Of a stretch of DNA of 64,000 nt, positions 46,640 through 55,474 are shown one piece after another. Made by a program: the position numbers and the translations under genes. This DNA is from Natrinema sp. CBA1119 (GTDB taxonomy: Archaea; Halobacteriota; Halobacteria; Halobacteriales; Natrialbaceae). A model generated the notes under the pieces. The model was not told where the DNA came from, searched no databases, and saw only the letters and a program-made list of their open reading frames with translations. Numbering within the stretch: position 1 is the first letter of the stretch; the number at the start of each line of letters is the position of its first letter. Location: NCBI RefSeq assembly GCF_002572525.1, contig NZ_PDBS01000001.1, positions 4,023,413 to 4,087,412 of the forward strand, read 5' to 3'.

Positions 46640-47086
46640 ATGTCCGCCGAACACCCCCTCGTTGACTCCGTCGACAATCTGGTGTACGAGCCGGTACAGG
46701 TTCACGAACACGGGATCGACCTGACCGTCGGTGCGATCTACGAGGTCGCCGCTCCCGGTCGCATCGACTTCGGCGGCGACGAACTCGCGGAGGCCGACCT
46801 CGAGCCGGTGCCGACCGAACAGGAGAGCCCCCACGACGAGTACGGCTGGTGGCACCTCGAGGGCGGCCAGTACGTGATCCAGCACAACGAGTTTCTGACG
46901 GGGCTGGAGGGAGCAGCACAGCTCCAGGCGCGCAACGAGCTGTTGGCTCGAGGAGGCTCTCATCCCTCGATGCACGTCCGAGACCACCTGCCATTGCTGC
47001 CGCTGTCGGTGGCCGACGGCGGGCTCCGACTGAAGGAGAACGCGCGGGTGTCGACGCTAATGGAACTCCACGGCAGCTCTCAGTGA
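46640..47086 (+). CDS. dCTP deaminase/dUTPase-family protein
   Basis: A 148-residue protein of the trimeric Dcd/Dut fold: HEHGIDLTVGAIYEVAAPGR near the N-terminus, GWWHLEGGQYVIQHNEFLTG in the middle and the end SHPSMHVRDHLPLLPLSVADGG. Haloarchaeal relatives are annotated as dUTP-related hydrolases that keep uracil out of DNA. Some catalytic motifs of true dUTPases are not obvious, so deaminase, diphosphatase or regulator are all open. A TATA-like ATACTCTTTTTTG lies about 30 bases before ATG 46640. Confidence 0.72.
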   Translation: MSAEHPLVDSVDNLVYEPVQVHEHGIDLTVGAIYEVAAPGRIDFGGDELAEADLEPVPTEQESPHDEYGWWHLEGGQYVIQHNEFLTGLEGAAQLQARNELLARGGSHPSMHVRDHLPLLPLSVADGGLRLKENARVSTLMELHGSSQ

Positions 47087-47265
47087 CTCCGCAGTCGGTT
47101 TCGGTCAGCGGCCACTGATTTTGTCGCGGTTTGGCGGTTCGGTGAATACGTGTATCAGTAACCGTGTGAACGGTATAGCGGGTTCTGAGTGGATCCGTGT
47201 GAGAAGTGTCCTGCCATCGGTCGAGAGACGAAGACGGCGAACGATATCGATCCCGTTGAGCGGTG

Positions 47266-48066
47266 CTACTGCCCGTCGTATTCGGGCTCGCGATCCTCGA
47301 GGAAGGCGTTCACGCCTTCCGCGTGATCGTCCGTCTCGAAGACGATCCCCTGTGCGACCGCCTCGTCGGTCAGGGCCTGTTCGAGCGATTTCTCGAGGCC
47401 TTCGCCGACAAGTCGATTGGCGTGTCGCAGCGCGATCGGCGGGCCGGAGACGATCTTCTCGACGAACTCGTCGACCTGCTCATCAAACTCGTCGGCGGCG
47501 TAGACGTGGTTGACCAGGCCGAGGTCGGCCGCACGATCCGCGCCGAAGATGTCACCCGTGAGGACGAGTTCCTTTGCAACGTTTTCGCCGACGATCCGCG
47601 GGAGCAGGTAGGAGGTGCCGGCGTCGACGCTCAGGCCGACCTGTCGGAAGACGAAGCCGAACACCGAGCGGTCACTGGCCAGTTGCACGTCACAGCCGAT
47701 GGCGAGGTTCGCGCCGGCACCGACTGCGGGGCCGTCGATCACCGCGATCGTCGGGATCGGACAGTCGACCAGCGCGGTCATCATCTCTTTCGTTCGCTGC
47801 TCGAGGCTGCGTGCCCGATCGTCTGCAGGGATGTCTTCCTCGAGGGCGTCGACCATTCGATCGACGTCACCCCCGGCCGAGAACGCACCGCCAGCGCCTT
47901 TGATGACTACACAGCGGGCGTCACTGCCCTCGATCTCCTCGAAGGCCGCGACGAACCCGTCGTGGATCTCTGCCGAGAAGGCGTTTCTGCGGTCGGGCTG
48001 GTTCAGCGTGATCGTCGCGGGGCCGTCGTCTTCGATATCGAGAAGGACCGCGTCGCCGAGCGCCAT
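47266..48066 (-). CDS. Enoyl-CoA hydratase/isomerase
   Basis: A 266-residue crotonase-fold enzyme with ITLNQPDRRNAFSAEIHDG, the oxyanion motif GAGGAFSAGGDVDRM and AVIDGPAVGAGANLAIGCDV. The catalytic Glu pair of true hydratases is not clearly present, so an isomerase or other crotonase reaction is possible. The start codon overlaps the stop of the acyl-CoA ligase by one base (TAATG), so both are translated from one message and likely act on one fatty or aromatic acid pathway. Confidence 0.9.
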   Translation of the reverse strand: MALGDAVLLDIEDDGPATITLNQPDRRNAFSAEIHDGFVAAFEEIEGSDARCVVIKGAGGAFSAGGDVDRMVDALEEDIPADDRARSLEQRTKEMMTALVDCPIPTIAVIDGPAVGAGANLAIGCDVQLASDRSVFGFVFRQVGLSVDAGTSYLLPRIVGENVAKELVLTGDIFGADRAADLGLVNHVYAADEFDEQVDEFVEKIVSGPPIALRHANRLVGEGLEKSLEQALTDEAVAQGIVFETDDHAEGVNAFLEDREPEYDGQ

Positions 48067-49646
48067 TATTCGGCCACCTCCTCGTCGCCGTCCTGCTCAC
48101 GGAGTTTGAACTTCTGGACTTTGCCGGTGGTCGTCCGCGGCAGTTCCTGAACGAACTCGACCTCTCGGGGGTGTTTGTACTCCGCGAGATTGGTCAGGCA
48201 GTACTCCTTGATCTCGTCTTCGGTAACGTCGGCGTCGGGCGTCCGGACGATGAAGGCCTTGATCGTCTCGCCGCGGCGCTCGTCCGGAATCCCCGCGACG
48301 GCCGCGTCGGCCACGTCGGGGTGTTCGAAGAGGAGTTCCTCGACCTCCCGCGGGTAGACGTTGTAGCCCCCGGTGACGATCATGTGCTTCTCGCGGTCGA
48401 CGACGTAGAAGAAGCCGTCCTCGTCGCGGTAGCCGATGTCGCCGGTGTGGAACCAGCGCCGACCGCCCTCCTCGGTGAACGCCTCCTCGTTCGCGTCGGG
48501 CAGGCCGTAGTAGCCCTTCATCACGTTCGGGCCGGCGACGACGATCTCGCCGGTGATCTCGTGGAGATCTGCTTCCTCCTCGTCGACCGGTCCCTCCTCG
48601 ACCGGGTCGATCTCGTCGAACTCCTCGTCGACGACCTTTGAGTCGACGCCCGGGAGGCTCTTCCCGATGCTGCCGACGCGGCGGCCCTCGATCGGGCTGT
48701 TGAAGTGGGTGATCGGGCTGGTTTCGGTCAGGCCGTACCCCTCGTAGATTTTCGGCTCGTAGAGCTCCTCGAACTGGCGGAGGACCTCGACCGGAATACC
48801 GGAGCCGCCGACGCCGCAGAGACGCAGCGACGACATGTCGAACGACTCGGCGTCGGGCTGGTTGATCACGTCGTTGTACATCGCCGGCACGCCGTGCATG
48901 ATGGTCAGCTCCTCGTCCTCGATGAGCGAGACCGCCTCCTGTGCGTCCCACGAGGCCATCGGGTAGTACGCGCCGCCGTTGAACAGCGACGCGTTCATCA
49001 CGACGGTCATCCCGTAGATGTGGAACAGCGGGAGGACGCCGAGCGATTTGTCGTCCGGCCGAATTCCGTCGGGAATGAGCTTCGACGCCACGTTCGCGTT
49101 CGACGCGAGATTGTTGTGGGTGAGCTGAACGCCCTTGGGCTGACCGGTCGTCCCCGAGGTGTAGGGCTGGACCGCGTCGTCGTCATCGGCACGGTCGGCG
49201 ATTCCGGGATCACCCGGCTCGAGGAAGTCCCCGAACGCGGTCGCACCTTCGGCGTCGCCGCCGACGCTGACGACGTGTTCGACGCTCGTGTCGTCCCGCA
49301 CCTCGTCGACGAAGGGGACGAGGTCGGCCAGCGCGACGACCACCTTGGCCTCGCTGTCCTCGAGCAGGTGGCCGATCTCGCGGGCCTTGTACTGCGGGTT
49401 CATCGGAACGACGACCCCGCCGGCGCGAAGCGTCCCGTGGAACGAGATCACGAACTGCGGTAAATTAGGGAGATAGAGTGCGATGCGGTCGTCCTCGCCG
49501 ATGCCGCGCTCCTCGAGTGCCGTCGCGAACGCACCCGTTTGCCCCCAGAACTCCTCGTAGCTCGTCTCAGACCCCTGAAACCCGATCGCGGTGTTGTCGC
49601 CGTGTTCCCCGACGGCATCCGCGACATTAGTGACAAGATTTGTCAT
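48066..49646 (-). CDS. Long-chain-type acyl-CoA ligase (AMP-forming)
   Basis: A 526-residue ANL-superfamily enzyme: P-loop-like YTSGTTGQPKGVQLTHNN, the A5 motif IYEGYGLTETSP, GWFHTGDIG-type (WFHTGDIGYRDEDGFFYVVD) and the C-terminal Lys in TTGKVQKFKLRE. It activates carboxylic acids to CoA thioesters for beta-oxidation. Chain length preference is unknown. It forms an operon with the enoyl-CoA hydratase gene. The upstream TATA candidate is in the AT-rich stretch near 49675-49695. Confidence 0.93.
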   Translation of the reverse strand: MTNLVTNVADAVGEHGDNTAIGFQGSETSYEEFWGQTGAFATALEERGIGEDDRIALYLPNLPQFVISFHGTLRAGGVVVPMNPQYKAREIGHLLEDSEAKVVVALADLVPFVDEVRDDTSVEHVVSVGGDAEGATAFGDFLEPGDPGIADRADDDDAVQPYTSGTTGQPKGVQLTHNNLASNANVASKLIPDGIRPDDKSLGVLPLFHIYGMTVVMNASLFNGGAYYPMASWDAQEAVSLIEDEELTIMHGVPAMYNDVINQPDAESFDMSSLRLCGVGGSGIPVEVLRQFEELYEPKIYEGYGLTETSPITHFNSPIEGRRVGSIGKSLPGVDSKVVDEEFDEIDPVEEGPVDEEEADLHEITGEIVVAGPNVMKGYYGLPDANEEAFTEEGGRRWFHTGDIGYRDEDGFFYVVDREKHMIVTGGYNVYPREVEELLFEHPDVADAAVAGIPDERRGETIKAFIVRTPDADVTEDEIKEYCLTNLAEYKHPREVEFVQELPRTTTGKVQKFKLREQDGDEEVAE

Positions 49647-49878
49647 AGTCCGTGCAATAGGTTTCCGTGTACCGTAAAAAAGATTATTAAAGACGACGCC
49701 AGCCGTCGATCAGCGAACGAACGCGACGCACTACAGATCGTGTTCGTCTATTTCGTATTGGGGAGATCATAGTGGAGGATGGCGACGCTGATCGCCCCGT
49801 AAGTGGTTCTACCGACGGTAAGATTCACCATCGGATAGAGCGTGAAAGAATGCGGAGAGCGGATGATTCCGGTCGGCT

Positions 49879-50340
49879 TCACGAGCGTTTCTTCGATAGC
49901 CACTGTCCAACGAAGGCCCCTATACCGCCGAAGAGCGAACCCATACCGATCATAAACGGATACACTAGTAGGAACCCGAATGCGTATTGGAGAGCGATAG
50001 ACCCTAGCGGGAGAGCAGCCGATTGAGTACCGATGCGAAGAATAAGGGCCAGTGGGCCCAGAACGAGAATCGGTAGTCCGCCGGCATACCCACCAGCTTT
50101 CAAAGCATCTCGGCGTGTCCCGCTCTGAAGGAAGCCAGCAACGAATCCTCCGACGATTTGGCCGGCTCCAGCTGATGGAGCTGATGGGGCAACCAAGGTA
50201 GCTATACTATAATCTAATCCAATTATATTAATAAATAAACATACTAAGGCACCACAGAAGATAGGGGCCGGAAATCGCCTGGTAAATAGCGATTTGAATA
50301 TCAAACCCCGTATTCTGTAAATCATATTTCGTAAACACAC
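49879..50340 (-). CDS. DUF5518 membrane protein
   Basis: A 153-residue protein with four membrane segments: FCGALVCLFINIIGLDYSIA, AGQIVGGFVAGFLQSGTRRD (the DUF5518 hallmark, gly-rich followed by the polar D-A-x-K-A-G-x turn), GLPILVLGPLALILRIG and ALQYAFGFLLVYPFMIG. Function is unknown. The first start gives MCLRNMIYRIRG; the second Met (50325) is equally possible. Base composition is clearly more AT-rich than the flanks, so this may be an acquired gene. Confidence 0.75.
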   Translation of the reverse strand: MCLRNMIYRIRGLIFKSLFTRRFPAPIFCGALVCLFINIIGLDYSIATLVAPSAPSAGAGQIVGGFVAGFLQSGTRRDALKAGGYAGGLPILVLGPLALILRIGTQSAALPLGSIALQYAFGFLLVYPFMIGMGSLFGGIGAFVGQWLSKKRS

Positions 50341-50361
50341 GGCCTGACGAGGAGCCGTCGG

Positions 50362-51186
50362 TCACTCCGAGAAGATGTCGTCCGGCGAGAGGGCCTCGAG
50401 CGGACCGACCGGTTCGCCGGTAGTCGCATACTGGTAGAGGGCGGCGCGAACGATCATGCCGAGGACCTGCGTGACGACGATCGTCGCGACGAGCAGCAGG
50501 CCGCCGACCGTGCCCATAACGTATGCGGCAACGCCCGTCGCAGACAGGTACGCGGCGGCGAGGAGGCCGATGCCGACGAGTGCGACCGGGAGTAGCGCCA
50601 GCCCGATGCCGAACGTCACGGTCACGCTCTCGCCCCACGTTCGAGCGAAGGTGTCCCCGCTCCGTCGCAGATCCGACCGGAGCGTATCGGTCCGATCAGT
50701 GACGATCACCGGGACGGCGAAAAACGTCAGAAGCCCCCACGCCAGGTCGAGGATCGACCGGGTGAGCGTCCCGACCCCGGGAACGTTGTCGTTCAAGATG
50801 GAGAGGAGGGTGCCGACGGTCGCGGACAGCAGCCCCCACTTCGCGATCCGACCGCGGACCGCCCACGCGGCGGCCAACCCGTCACGGACGGTCGGCTCCT
50901 CGCCGGCGAACTGTCGGGTCGCACAGTGGACTATCGCGGCGTTGAAGAAGATGCCGACGCTCGAGGCGACGGCGAGGCCGACGAAGATGACGCCGTACTT
51001 GACGAGCCGGTTCGTGAACACCGAATCGACGAGTCCGTAGTGGAGTAATGCGACACCGCCGACCGCGTACGCACTTCCGACGACCGCGAGACTCAACAGC
51101 GGAAGAATCGCGAGTCGGGGGCGGTCTCGAAACACGTCGATGCTGGCGTCGATAACCGCCAGCCCGCGTCGAAATCCGTCGAACAT
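50362..51186 (-). CDS. DUF6159-like polytopic membrane protein
   Basis: A 274-residue protein that opens with MFDGFRRGLAVIDASIDVFR and RPRLAILPLLSLAVVG, followed by about six membrane helices, including ILDLAWGLLTFFAVPVIVTD. This layout (amphipathic start, DRP-x-L-x-x-x-P-L-L-S) matches the haloarchaeal DUF6159 family as I recall it. No known function. ATG 51186 is chosen; upstream sequence is poor and would run through the promoter shared with the divergent Usp gene. Confidence 0.75.
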   Translation of the reverse strand: MFDGFRRGLAVIDASIDVFRDRPRLAILPLLSLAVVGSAYAVGGVALLHYGLVDSVFTNRLVKYGVIFVGLAVASSVGIFFNAAIVHCATRQFAGEEPTVRDGLAAAWAVRGRIAKWGLLSATVGTLLSILNDNVPGVGTLTRSILDLAWGLLTFFAVPVIVTDRTDTLRSDLRRSGDTFARTWGESVTVTFGIGLALLPVALVGIGLLAAAYLSATGVAAYVMGTVGGLLLVATIVVTQVLGMIVRAALYQYATTGEPVGPLEALSPDDIFSE

Positions 51187-51319
51187 ATTTCCGACTTCTC
51201 TGTGTGAATATATAATAGTGTCGTTGCGTTGACTCTCAGTCGTCACGAGAACGCTACTGTGAGGAACGGGGACGGACTCGAGGGTATTTACGGCCGCGTT
51301 ACCTAGCCTCGCGGTATCG

Positions 51320-51940
51320 ATGTACCAGGACATCCTCGTTCCGACGGACGGGAGCGACGGAACCCGTCGGTCGCTCACGCACGGACTGGCGATCGCGGAG
51401 CGATTCGACGCGACGATTCACGCGCTGTCGGTCGTCCCCGAAGGGCCGCTGGGGACGCTCCAGACCGACGAAGCGATCCCCGCCGCGGAGCGGGCGGTCG
51501 AGCGGATCGAGGCCGAAGCGACGCGGGAGAGCGTCGACGTCGTGACGGCGGTCGAGCAGGGTGTCCCCCACGAGGCGATCCTCGCGTACGCTGACGACCA
51601 CGGGATCGACATGATCGTCATGGGAACGCAGGGCCGGACCGGACTCGATCGGGTGCTCGTCGGCAGCGTCACCGAACGCATCGTCCGAATGGCCGACATC
51701 CCGGTCGTCACCGTCCGCCTGAACGACGAGATTCGGATCGAAGACGCCGACGAAGCCGCAGAGATCGCCCGAAAGACCGCCGATCAGGAGGGGTACGACG
51801 GGATCCGCGTCTCGGATGATCCACACCGGACCAGCGCCTCCTGGATCGTGCCCCTCGAGACCGACGCGGGACCAGTCCACGTCCACGTCGACGCCGTGAC
51901 GAGCGAGGCCCGGGTCGCCAAGGGACCCGACACCGAGTAG
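51320..51940 (+). CDS. Universal stress protein (UspA family) with C-terminal extension
   Basis: A 206-residue protein. The Usp domain (1-135) has DILVPTDGSDGTRRS and the ATP-binding signature GTQGRTGLDRVLVGSVTERI, then PVVTVRL. A further 70-residue C-terminal part (EIRIEDADEAAEIARKT, then HVHVDAVTSEARV) is a small haloarchaeal-type extension, longer than a plain Usp. It probably binds ATP and acts in stress survival. Confidence 0.88.
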   Translation: MYQDILVPTDGSDGTRRSLTHGLAIAERFDATIHALSVVPEGPLGTLQTDEAIPAAERAVERIEAEATRESVDVVTAVEQGVPHEAILAYADDHGIDMIVMGTQGRTGLDRVLVGSVTERIVRMADIPVVTVRLNDEIRIEDADEAAEIARKTADQEGYDGIRVSDDPHRTSASWIVPLETDAGPVHVHVDAVTSEARVAKGPDTE

Positions 51941-52251
51941 GGACTGCAACGTGTATTCGAGTGAGCGCGCGCTCGTTATGCGACGATATCATAGCGGTTA
52001 GCCGTCGAATTCTGTCTCGAGCGGCTAAGTGCCATCGCTTGGTGACCGCGTAGCGTCGGGTATCGAACGACGTTACTGGAGTACGTGCCAATTCCCTGCG
52101 CTCAGGAACAGCGAACCGAGTGCTTTCGGATTGAACTCCGGTATGAAGCCGTGACCGCTTGACGGGGCGGTTGCCGTTACTCACCGGCGGTGATCTGTGA
52201 GAAGCGGTGTACAGCGATTCGACTGTTCGATCGAATCCATCGCTCGTAACA
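51941..52251. other. Gene-free stretch with hairpins after usp
   Basis: It holds the perfect palindrome GAGCGCGCGCTC (51963-51974) and a stem-loop TTAGCCGTCGA / TCGA-G-CGGCTAA (51998-52028, 11 bp with one bulged G). Either could end the usp transcript. No gene is supported here. Confidence 0.45.
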
Positions 52252-52524
52252 CTACACCTTGTGCAAACTCAGACGCTTTACTGCCATGATAGTCACGTAC
52301 ACGACGAGCGGGAGAACGAGACCGAGTCCGATTATATTCGCAACGATCCCGACATATGGAAACTGTGGTATCAATTGAGAGACATCGATGATGTTTCTAA
52401 TCGTATGCCGAAGGAGTAAATAGAAGAGGACCCCGACTCCAGCGCCCTCAACCGCGAATATCACGATATACCTGTTTTTCACATCCGCGAATTTCTCCGA
52501 GAGTACATTAACCTGTATGGCCAC
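52252..52524 (-). CDS. Small membrane protein
   Basis: A 90-residue protein with two membrane helices (RYIVIFAVEGAGVGVLFYLL and PYVGIVANIIGLGLVLPLVV) and a basic C-terminus. Codons are AT-richer than the flanks. No family recognised. A 70-codon frame on the other strand overlaps it but is polar and unconvincing. Confidence 0.5.
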   Translation of the reverse strand: MAIQVNVLSEKFADVKNRYIVIFAVEGAGVGVLFYLLLRHTIRNIIDVSQLIPQFPYVGIVANIIGLGLVLPLVVYVTIMAVKRLSLHKV

Positions 52525-52802
52525 ATATCAATCCGGACACATTCGATCTAGCGGGAAGCGTCTTCCCCGATCTGTCGGTCAGTTCGTCCAACAAAGGCGA
52601 GACTAATCCGTGGAAATGAAGCAGCGAGACGGTACCTGTCGCGTCGTTCAAATAGCAGCCGGATTTTCACTTGCGAAGATCCGTCGCGAGAAACGGCCGA
52701 GGGTGGAATTTGACCCACGCCTCCGTCCCTGCTGCGCTCGTTCGCGGGCTACTCGAACTCCCACTTCAGCTGCCGACGCTCACGTCCGTTCGCGAGGAGA
52801 AA

Positions 52803-52876
52803 AGCCAGGGCAGGGATTTGAACCCCGGGAGTCTCGATTACAAGTCGAGTGCATGAACCGCCCATGCTCCCCTGGC
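52803..52876 (-). tRNA. trnT: tRNA-Thr (anticodon UGU)
   Basis: On the minus strand the 5' acceptor GCCAGGG pairs with CCCTGGC; the anticodon arm is CTCGA-CTTGTAA-TCGAG, giving anticodon UGU, and the T arm contains GGTTCAAATCC. The following base is U (position 73), the discriminator used by haloarchaeal tRNA-Thr. CCA is not encoded. There is no intron. Confidence 0.95.
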
Positions 52877-52888
52877 ACAGGTCGTCGG

Positions 52889-53404
52889 TTAGCCGTCCTC
52901 CTTTGAATGTGTATCGTTTTCCTTCCGGTCCTCGAGCGAGCGCGACATCGTGACCCGAAACTCGTCGTACCCCTGGCGACGGTAAAAGCGGCGAGCCGCC
53001 TCGTTGTTTGCCATCACCTCGAGTAACAGTTCGTCGGCACCCCGCTCTGCGACCGACTCCTCGGCCGCCTCGAGCAACGCGGTACCGATCCCGCGACCGC
53101 GGACGGCCGGCTCGACGTAGATGTTCGAGAGCATGCCGCGGGTGCTGTCGAGTTCGAGGGTGCCGCGTTCGATCGAGACCGACGCGAAGCCGACGATGTC
53201 GCCCTCGAGGCGGGCGACGAGCAGCCCGTCGGCGACCTGATAGGCCCCGAGCGTCTCGCGCATCGTCTCGCGGTTCGCGTCGGCGCGGACGGCCGACTCG
53301 TACCGGCGCTGATCGCGGGCGAGTCGGACCCACAGGTCCGTAAGCGTCTCGAGGTCGTCCCGGGAGGCGGGTTCAATCGTCGGCTGCGGGTCGTTCGGGG
53401 GCAT
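52889..53404 (-). CDS. GNAT-family N-acetyltransferase
   Basis: A 171-residue acetyltransferase with IEPASRDDLETLTDLWVRLA, the acetyl-CoA binding motif VEPAVRGRGIGTALLEAAEE and the C-terminal NNEAARRFYRRQGYDEF. It may acetylate a protein N-terminus or small amine; the target is unknown. ATG 53404 (MPPNDPQPT) overlaps the end of pgk by 32 bases, so the two are probably co-transcribed. Confidence 0.88.
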   Translation of the reverse strand: MPPNDPQPTIEPASRDDLETLTDLWVRLARDQRRYESAVRADANRETMRETLGAYQVADGLLVARLEGDIVGFASVSIERGTLELDSTRGMLSNIYVEPAVRGRGIGTALLEAAEESVAERGADELLLEVMANNEAARRFYRRQGYDEFRVTMSRSLEDRKENDTHSKEDG

Positions 53405-54596
53405 TCTCGAGTGCCGTGACGGCGGGGAGTGATTCGGCGGTGAGCATCCGCAACGCGGCACCGCCGCCGGTACTGACGTGGGAGAACCCGTTGACGCCGA
53501 GTTTGCGTAGTGCGGAGGCGGTGTCGCCGCCCCCGACGATGCTCATCGGACTGTCCGTCGCGGCGTCGTAGAGCTGTCGGGTTCCCGTCTGGAAGCGCTC
53601 GTCTTCGAAGACGCCGGCGGGACCGTTGAGGATCACCGTTTCCGCGTTCGCGAGGATTCGCCGGTAGTAATCCAGCGTCGACTCGCCGATGTCCATTGCG
53701 GACTCGCCGTCACCGGGCGGGAGGGCATTGACGCCGAGTTCGTGGCGCTCGTCGTTCCGGGCGACGGCAACGTCACGGGGCAGTGCGATCCGGTCGCCGT
53801 ACGCGTCGAGCAGATCGGCGGCGCGGTCGATTTCGTCCCAGTAGCCCTGATCGTAGATGTAGTCGGAACTGGCGTCGCCGAGATCGACGCCGTCCGCGAT
53901 GAGAAAGACGTTGCCGACGACGCCCGCGGTGAGGACGTGATCGGCCAGCCCCTTCTCGAGGACGGACCAGGCGACGTCGATCGAATCGGGCACCTTCGCG
54001 CCGCCGAGGACGTAGGCGCGGGGCTCGGGCGTCTCTTCGATAGAGCCCAGCACGTCGAGTTCGGACTCCATGACGCGGCCGGCGTAGCTCGGCAGGACGG
54101 TCGGTAGGCCGACCAGCGAGGGCTGTGAGCGGTGGGCCGCGGCGAAGGCGTCGTTGACGTAGGCGTCCAGCACCGACTCGAGTCCGTCGACGAGATGCGT
54201 TCGGGCAGCCCGTTCGGGCTCGAACTCCATGTACTCCTCGCTGTAAAAGCGGGTGTTCTCGAGAACGAGACAGTCGCCGTTCGAGAGTCCCCTGACGGCC
54301 TCGCGGGCGGCATTGGTAAAGGTCGCGTCAACGTAGTCGACGGGGTGGCCGAGCAGTTCCGAGAGGCGGTCGGCGTGGGATTCGAGGGTGACGAAATCGT
54401 CGCTGCCGGGCCGACCCTGATGGGCGAGGACGGCGACCCGACCGTCGCGCTCTAAGAGTTCCGAGAGCGTGTTGACGTGAGCGCGCAGTCGGGCGTCGTC
54501 CGCGAGCGTGCCATCATCGCCGATCGGACTATTGACGTCGACGCGAACACCGACGGTAGTCCCTTCGACGTCAAGATCGTCGAGGGTCGCGATCAT
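53373..54596 (-). CDS. pgk: Phosphoglycerate kinase
   Basis: A 407-residue glycolytic/gluconeogenic enzyme that passes phosphate between 1,3-bisphosphoglycerate and ADP. Marks: VGVRVDVNSPIGDDGTLADD, VAVLAHQGRPGSDDF, a LENTRFYSEEYME substrate loop, YVLGGAKVPDS, the ADP site NGPAGVFEDERFQTGT and the end SIVGGGDTASAL with FSHVSTGGGAAL. ATG 54596 (MIATLDDLDVEG) is the family start; an upstream in-frame ATG at 54611 adds five residues. Confidence 0.95.
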   Translation of the reverse strand: MIATLDDLDVEGTTVGVRVDVNSPIGDDGTLADDARLRAHVNTLSELLERDGRVAVLAHQGRPGSDDFVTLESHADRLSELLGHPVDYVDATFTNAAREAVRGLSNGDCLVLENTRFYSEEYMEFEPERAARTHLVDGLESVLDAYVNDAFAAAHRSQPSLVGLPTVLPSYAGRVMESELDVLGSIEETPEPRAYVLGGAKVPDSIDVAWSVLEKGLADHVLTAGVVGNVFLIADGVDLGDASSDYIYDQGYWDEIDRAADLLDAYGDRIALPRDVAVARNDERHELGVNALPPGDGESAMDIGESTLDYYRRILANAETVILNGPAGVFEDERFQTGTRQLYDAATDSPMSIVGGGDTASALRKLGVNGFSHVSTGGGAALRMLTAESLPAVTALENAPERPAADD

Positions 54597-54697
54597 TATC
54601 GATCCGTGCACCGCGGCCCCCGAAAGGTCTTTCTATCGGAGAGATAGGGCTCGGCGACCGGTGACACGGATCACGCCGCCGGCCGGCCGGGGTCCGG

Positions 54698-55306
54698 TCA
54701 CACCGACCGACAGTCCGTACAGACGAGTTGGCCGTTGGCGTCCCACAGCTCGTCCGCGAGCGAGCCGCAGGCCTCGCAGACGCCCTGGGTGGTGTACTCG
54801 TCGCCGCCGTTGGGGAGCGCTCCGCCGTTGCCCGCCCCGCTCGCGCGGGCGGCCACGGGATCCGCGAGCTCGCGATCCCGATCGACCGGCGGCTCGCTCG
54901 AGCGGGTGGGGGTCATCGTCGCCTGGAACGAACTCGCAGCGGCGATCACGTCGCGCTGGGTGACCAGGCCAACGATCCCGTCGTCGTCTTCGACGATGAC
55001 GTTGCGAATGTTCTGTCGAGCCATCGTGGTGGCGACGTCGGTGAGCGACCGGTCGGGACCGACCGTGATGACTGGAGTCGTCATCGCCTCGTCGACGGTC
55101 GTCGTGGCGGGATCGCGTTCGTCGTCGACGAGACCAAGCACGTCCCACTCGGTCACGATGCCGATTGGCTCCGAACCGCGGACGACCAGCGCACAACTCG
55201 TCCGTTCGTCTCGCATGAGGGAAACGACATCGAGAACGGTGTCGGACTCGCTGACACCGACGTAGTCGCTCGTCAGGATTTCTCTGACTGACAGTTCCGA
55301 TTCCAT
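54698..55306 (-). CDS. CBS-pair protein with C-terminal zinc ribbon
   Basis: A 202-residue protein. Two CBS motifs (about 8-60 and 70-120: CALVVRGSEPIGIVTEWDVL and RNVIVEDDDGIVGLVTQRDV) form one Bateman domain likely to bind adenosine nucleotides. A disordered Pro/Ala/Gly linker follows, then a CxxC-CxxC zinc ribbon (GVCEACGSLADEL, QLVCTDCRSV). The zinc-ribbon end suggests contact with nucleic acid or protein. Start ATG 55306 (MESELSVREI). Confidence 0.88.
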   Translation of the reverse strand: MESELSVREILTSDYVGVSESDTVLDVVSLMRDERTSCALVVRGSEPIGIVTEWDVLGLVDDERDPATTTVDEAMTTPVITVGPDRSLTDVATTMARQNIRNVIVEDDDGIVGLVTQRDVIAAASSFQATMTPTRSSEPPVDRDRELADPVAARASGAGNGGALPNGGDEYTTQGVCEACGSLADELWDANGQLVCTDCRSV

Positions 55307-55474
55307 GTGTGAACGCATCCCACGAACGGGCTAAAAGCTACCTCCATCACGCTTAAGCAAATCGGCAACAAAGTTCTCCCCTTCCGGAATTCATCCAGGC
55401 TACTGTACCGATGTTCCCGGAGCAATCACAGGGCGGGTCCCGGCCGGACCGAAACCGACGATCACCGGTCCGTT

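Noticed and set aside
52207..52419. 70-codon plus-strand frame overlapping the small membrane gene
   Set aside because: Polar and featureless, whereas the opposite strand encodes two good membrane helices.
52804..52876. tRNA-Thr 3' end as an attachment site for an integrated element
   Set aside because: No second copy of the tRNA 3' end was found in the window and no integrase is nearby.
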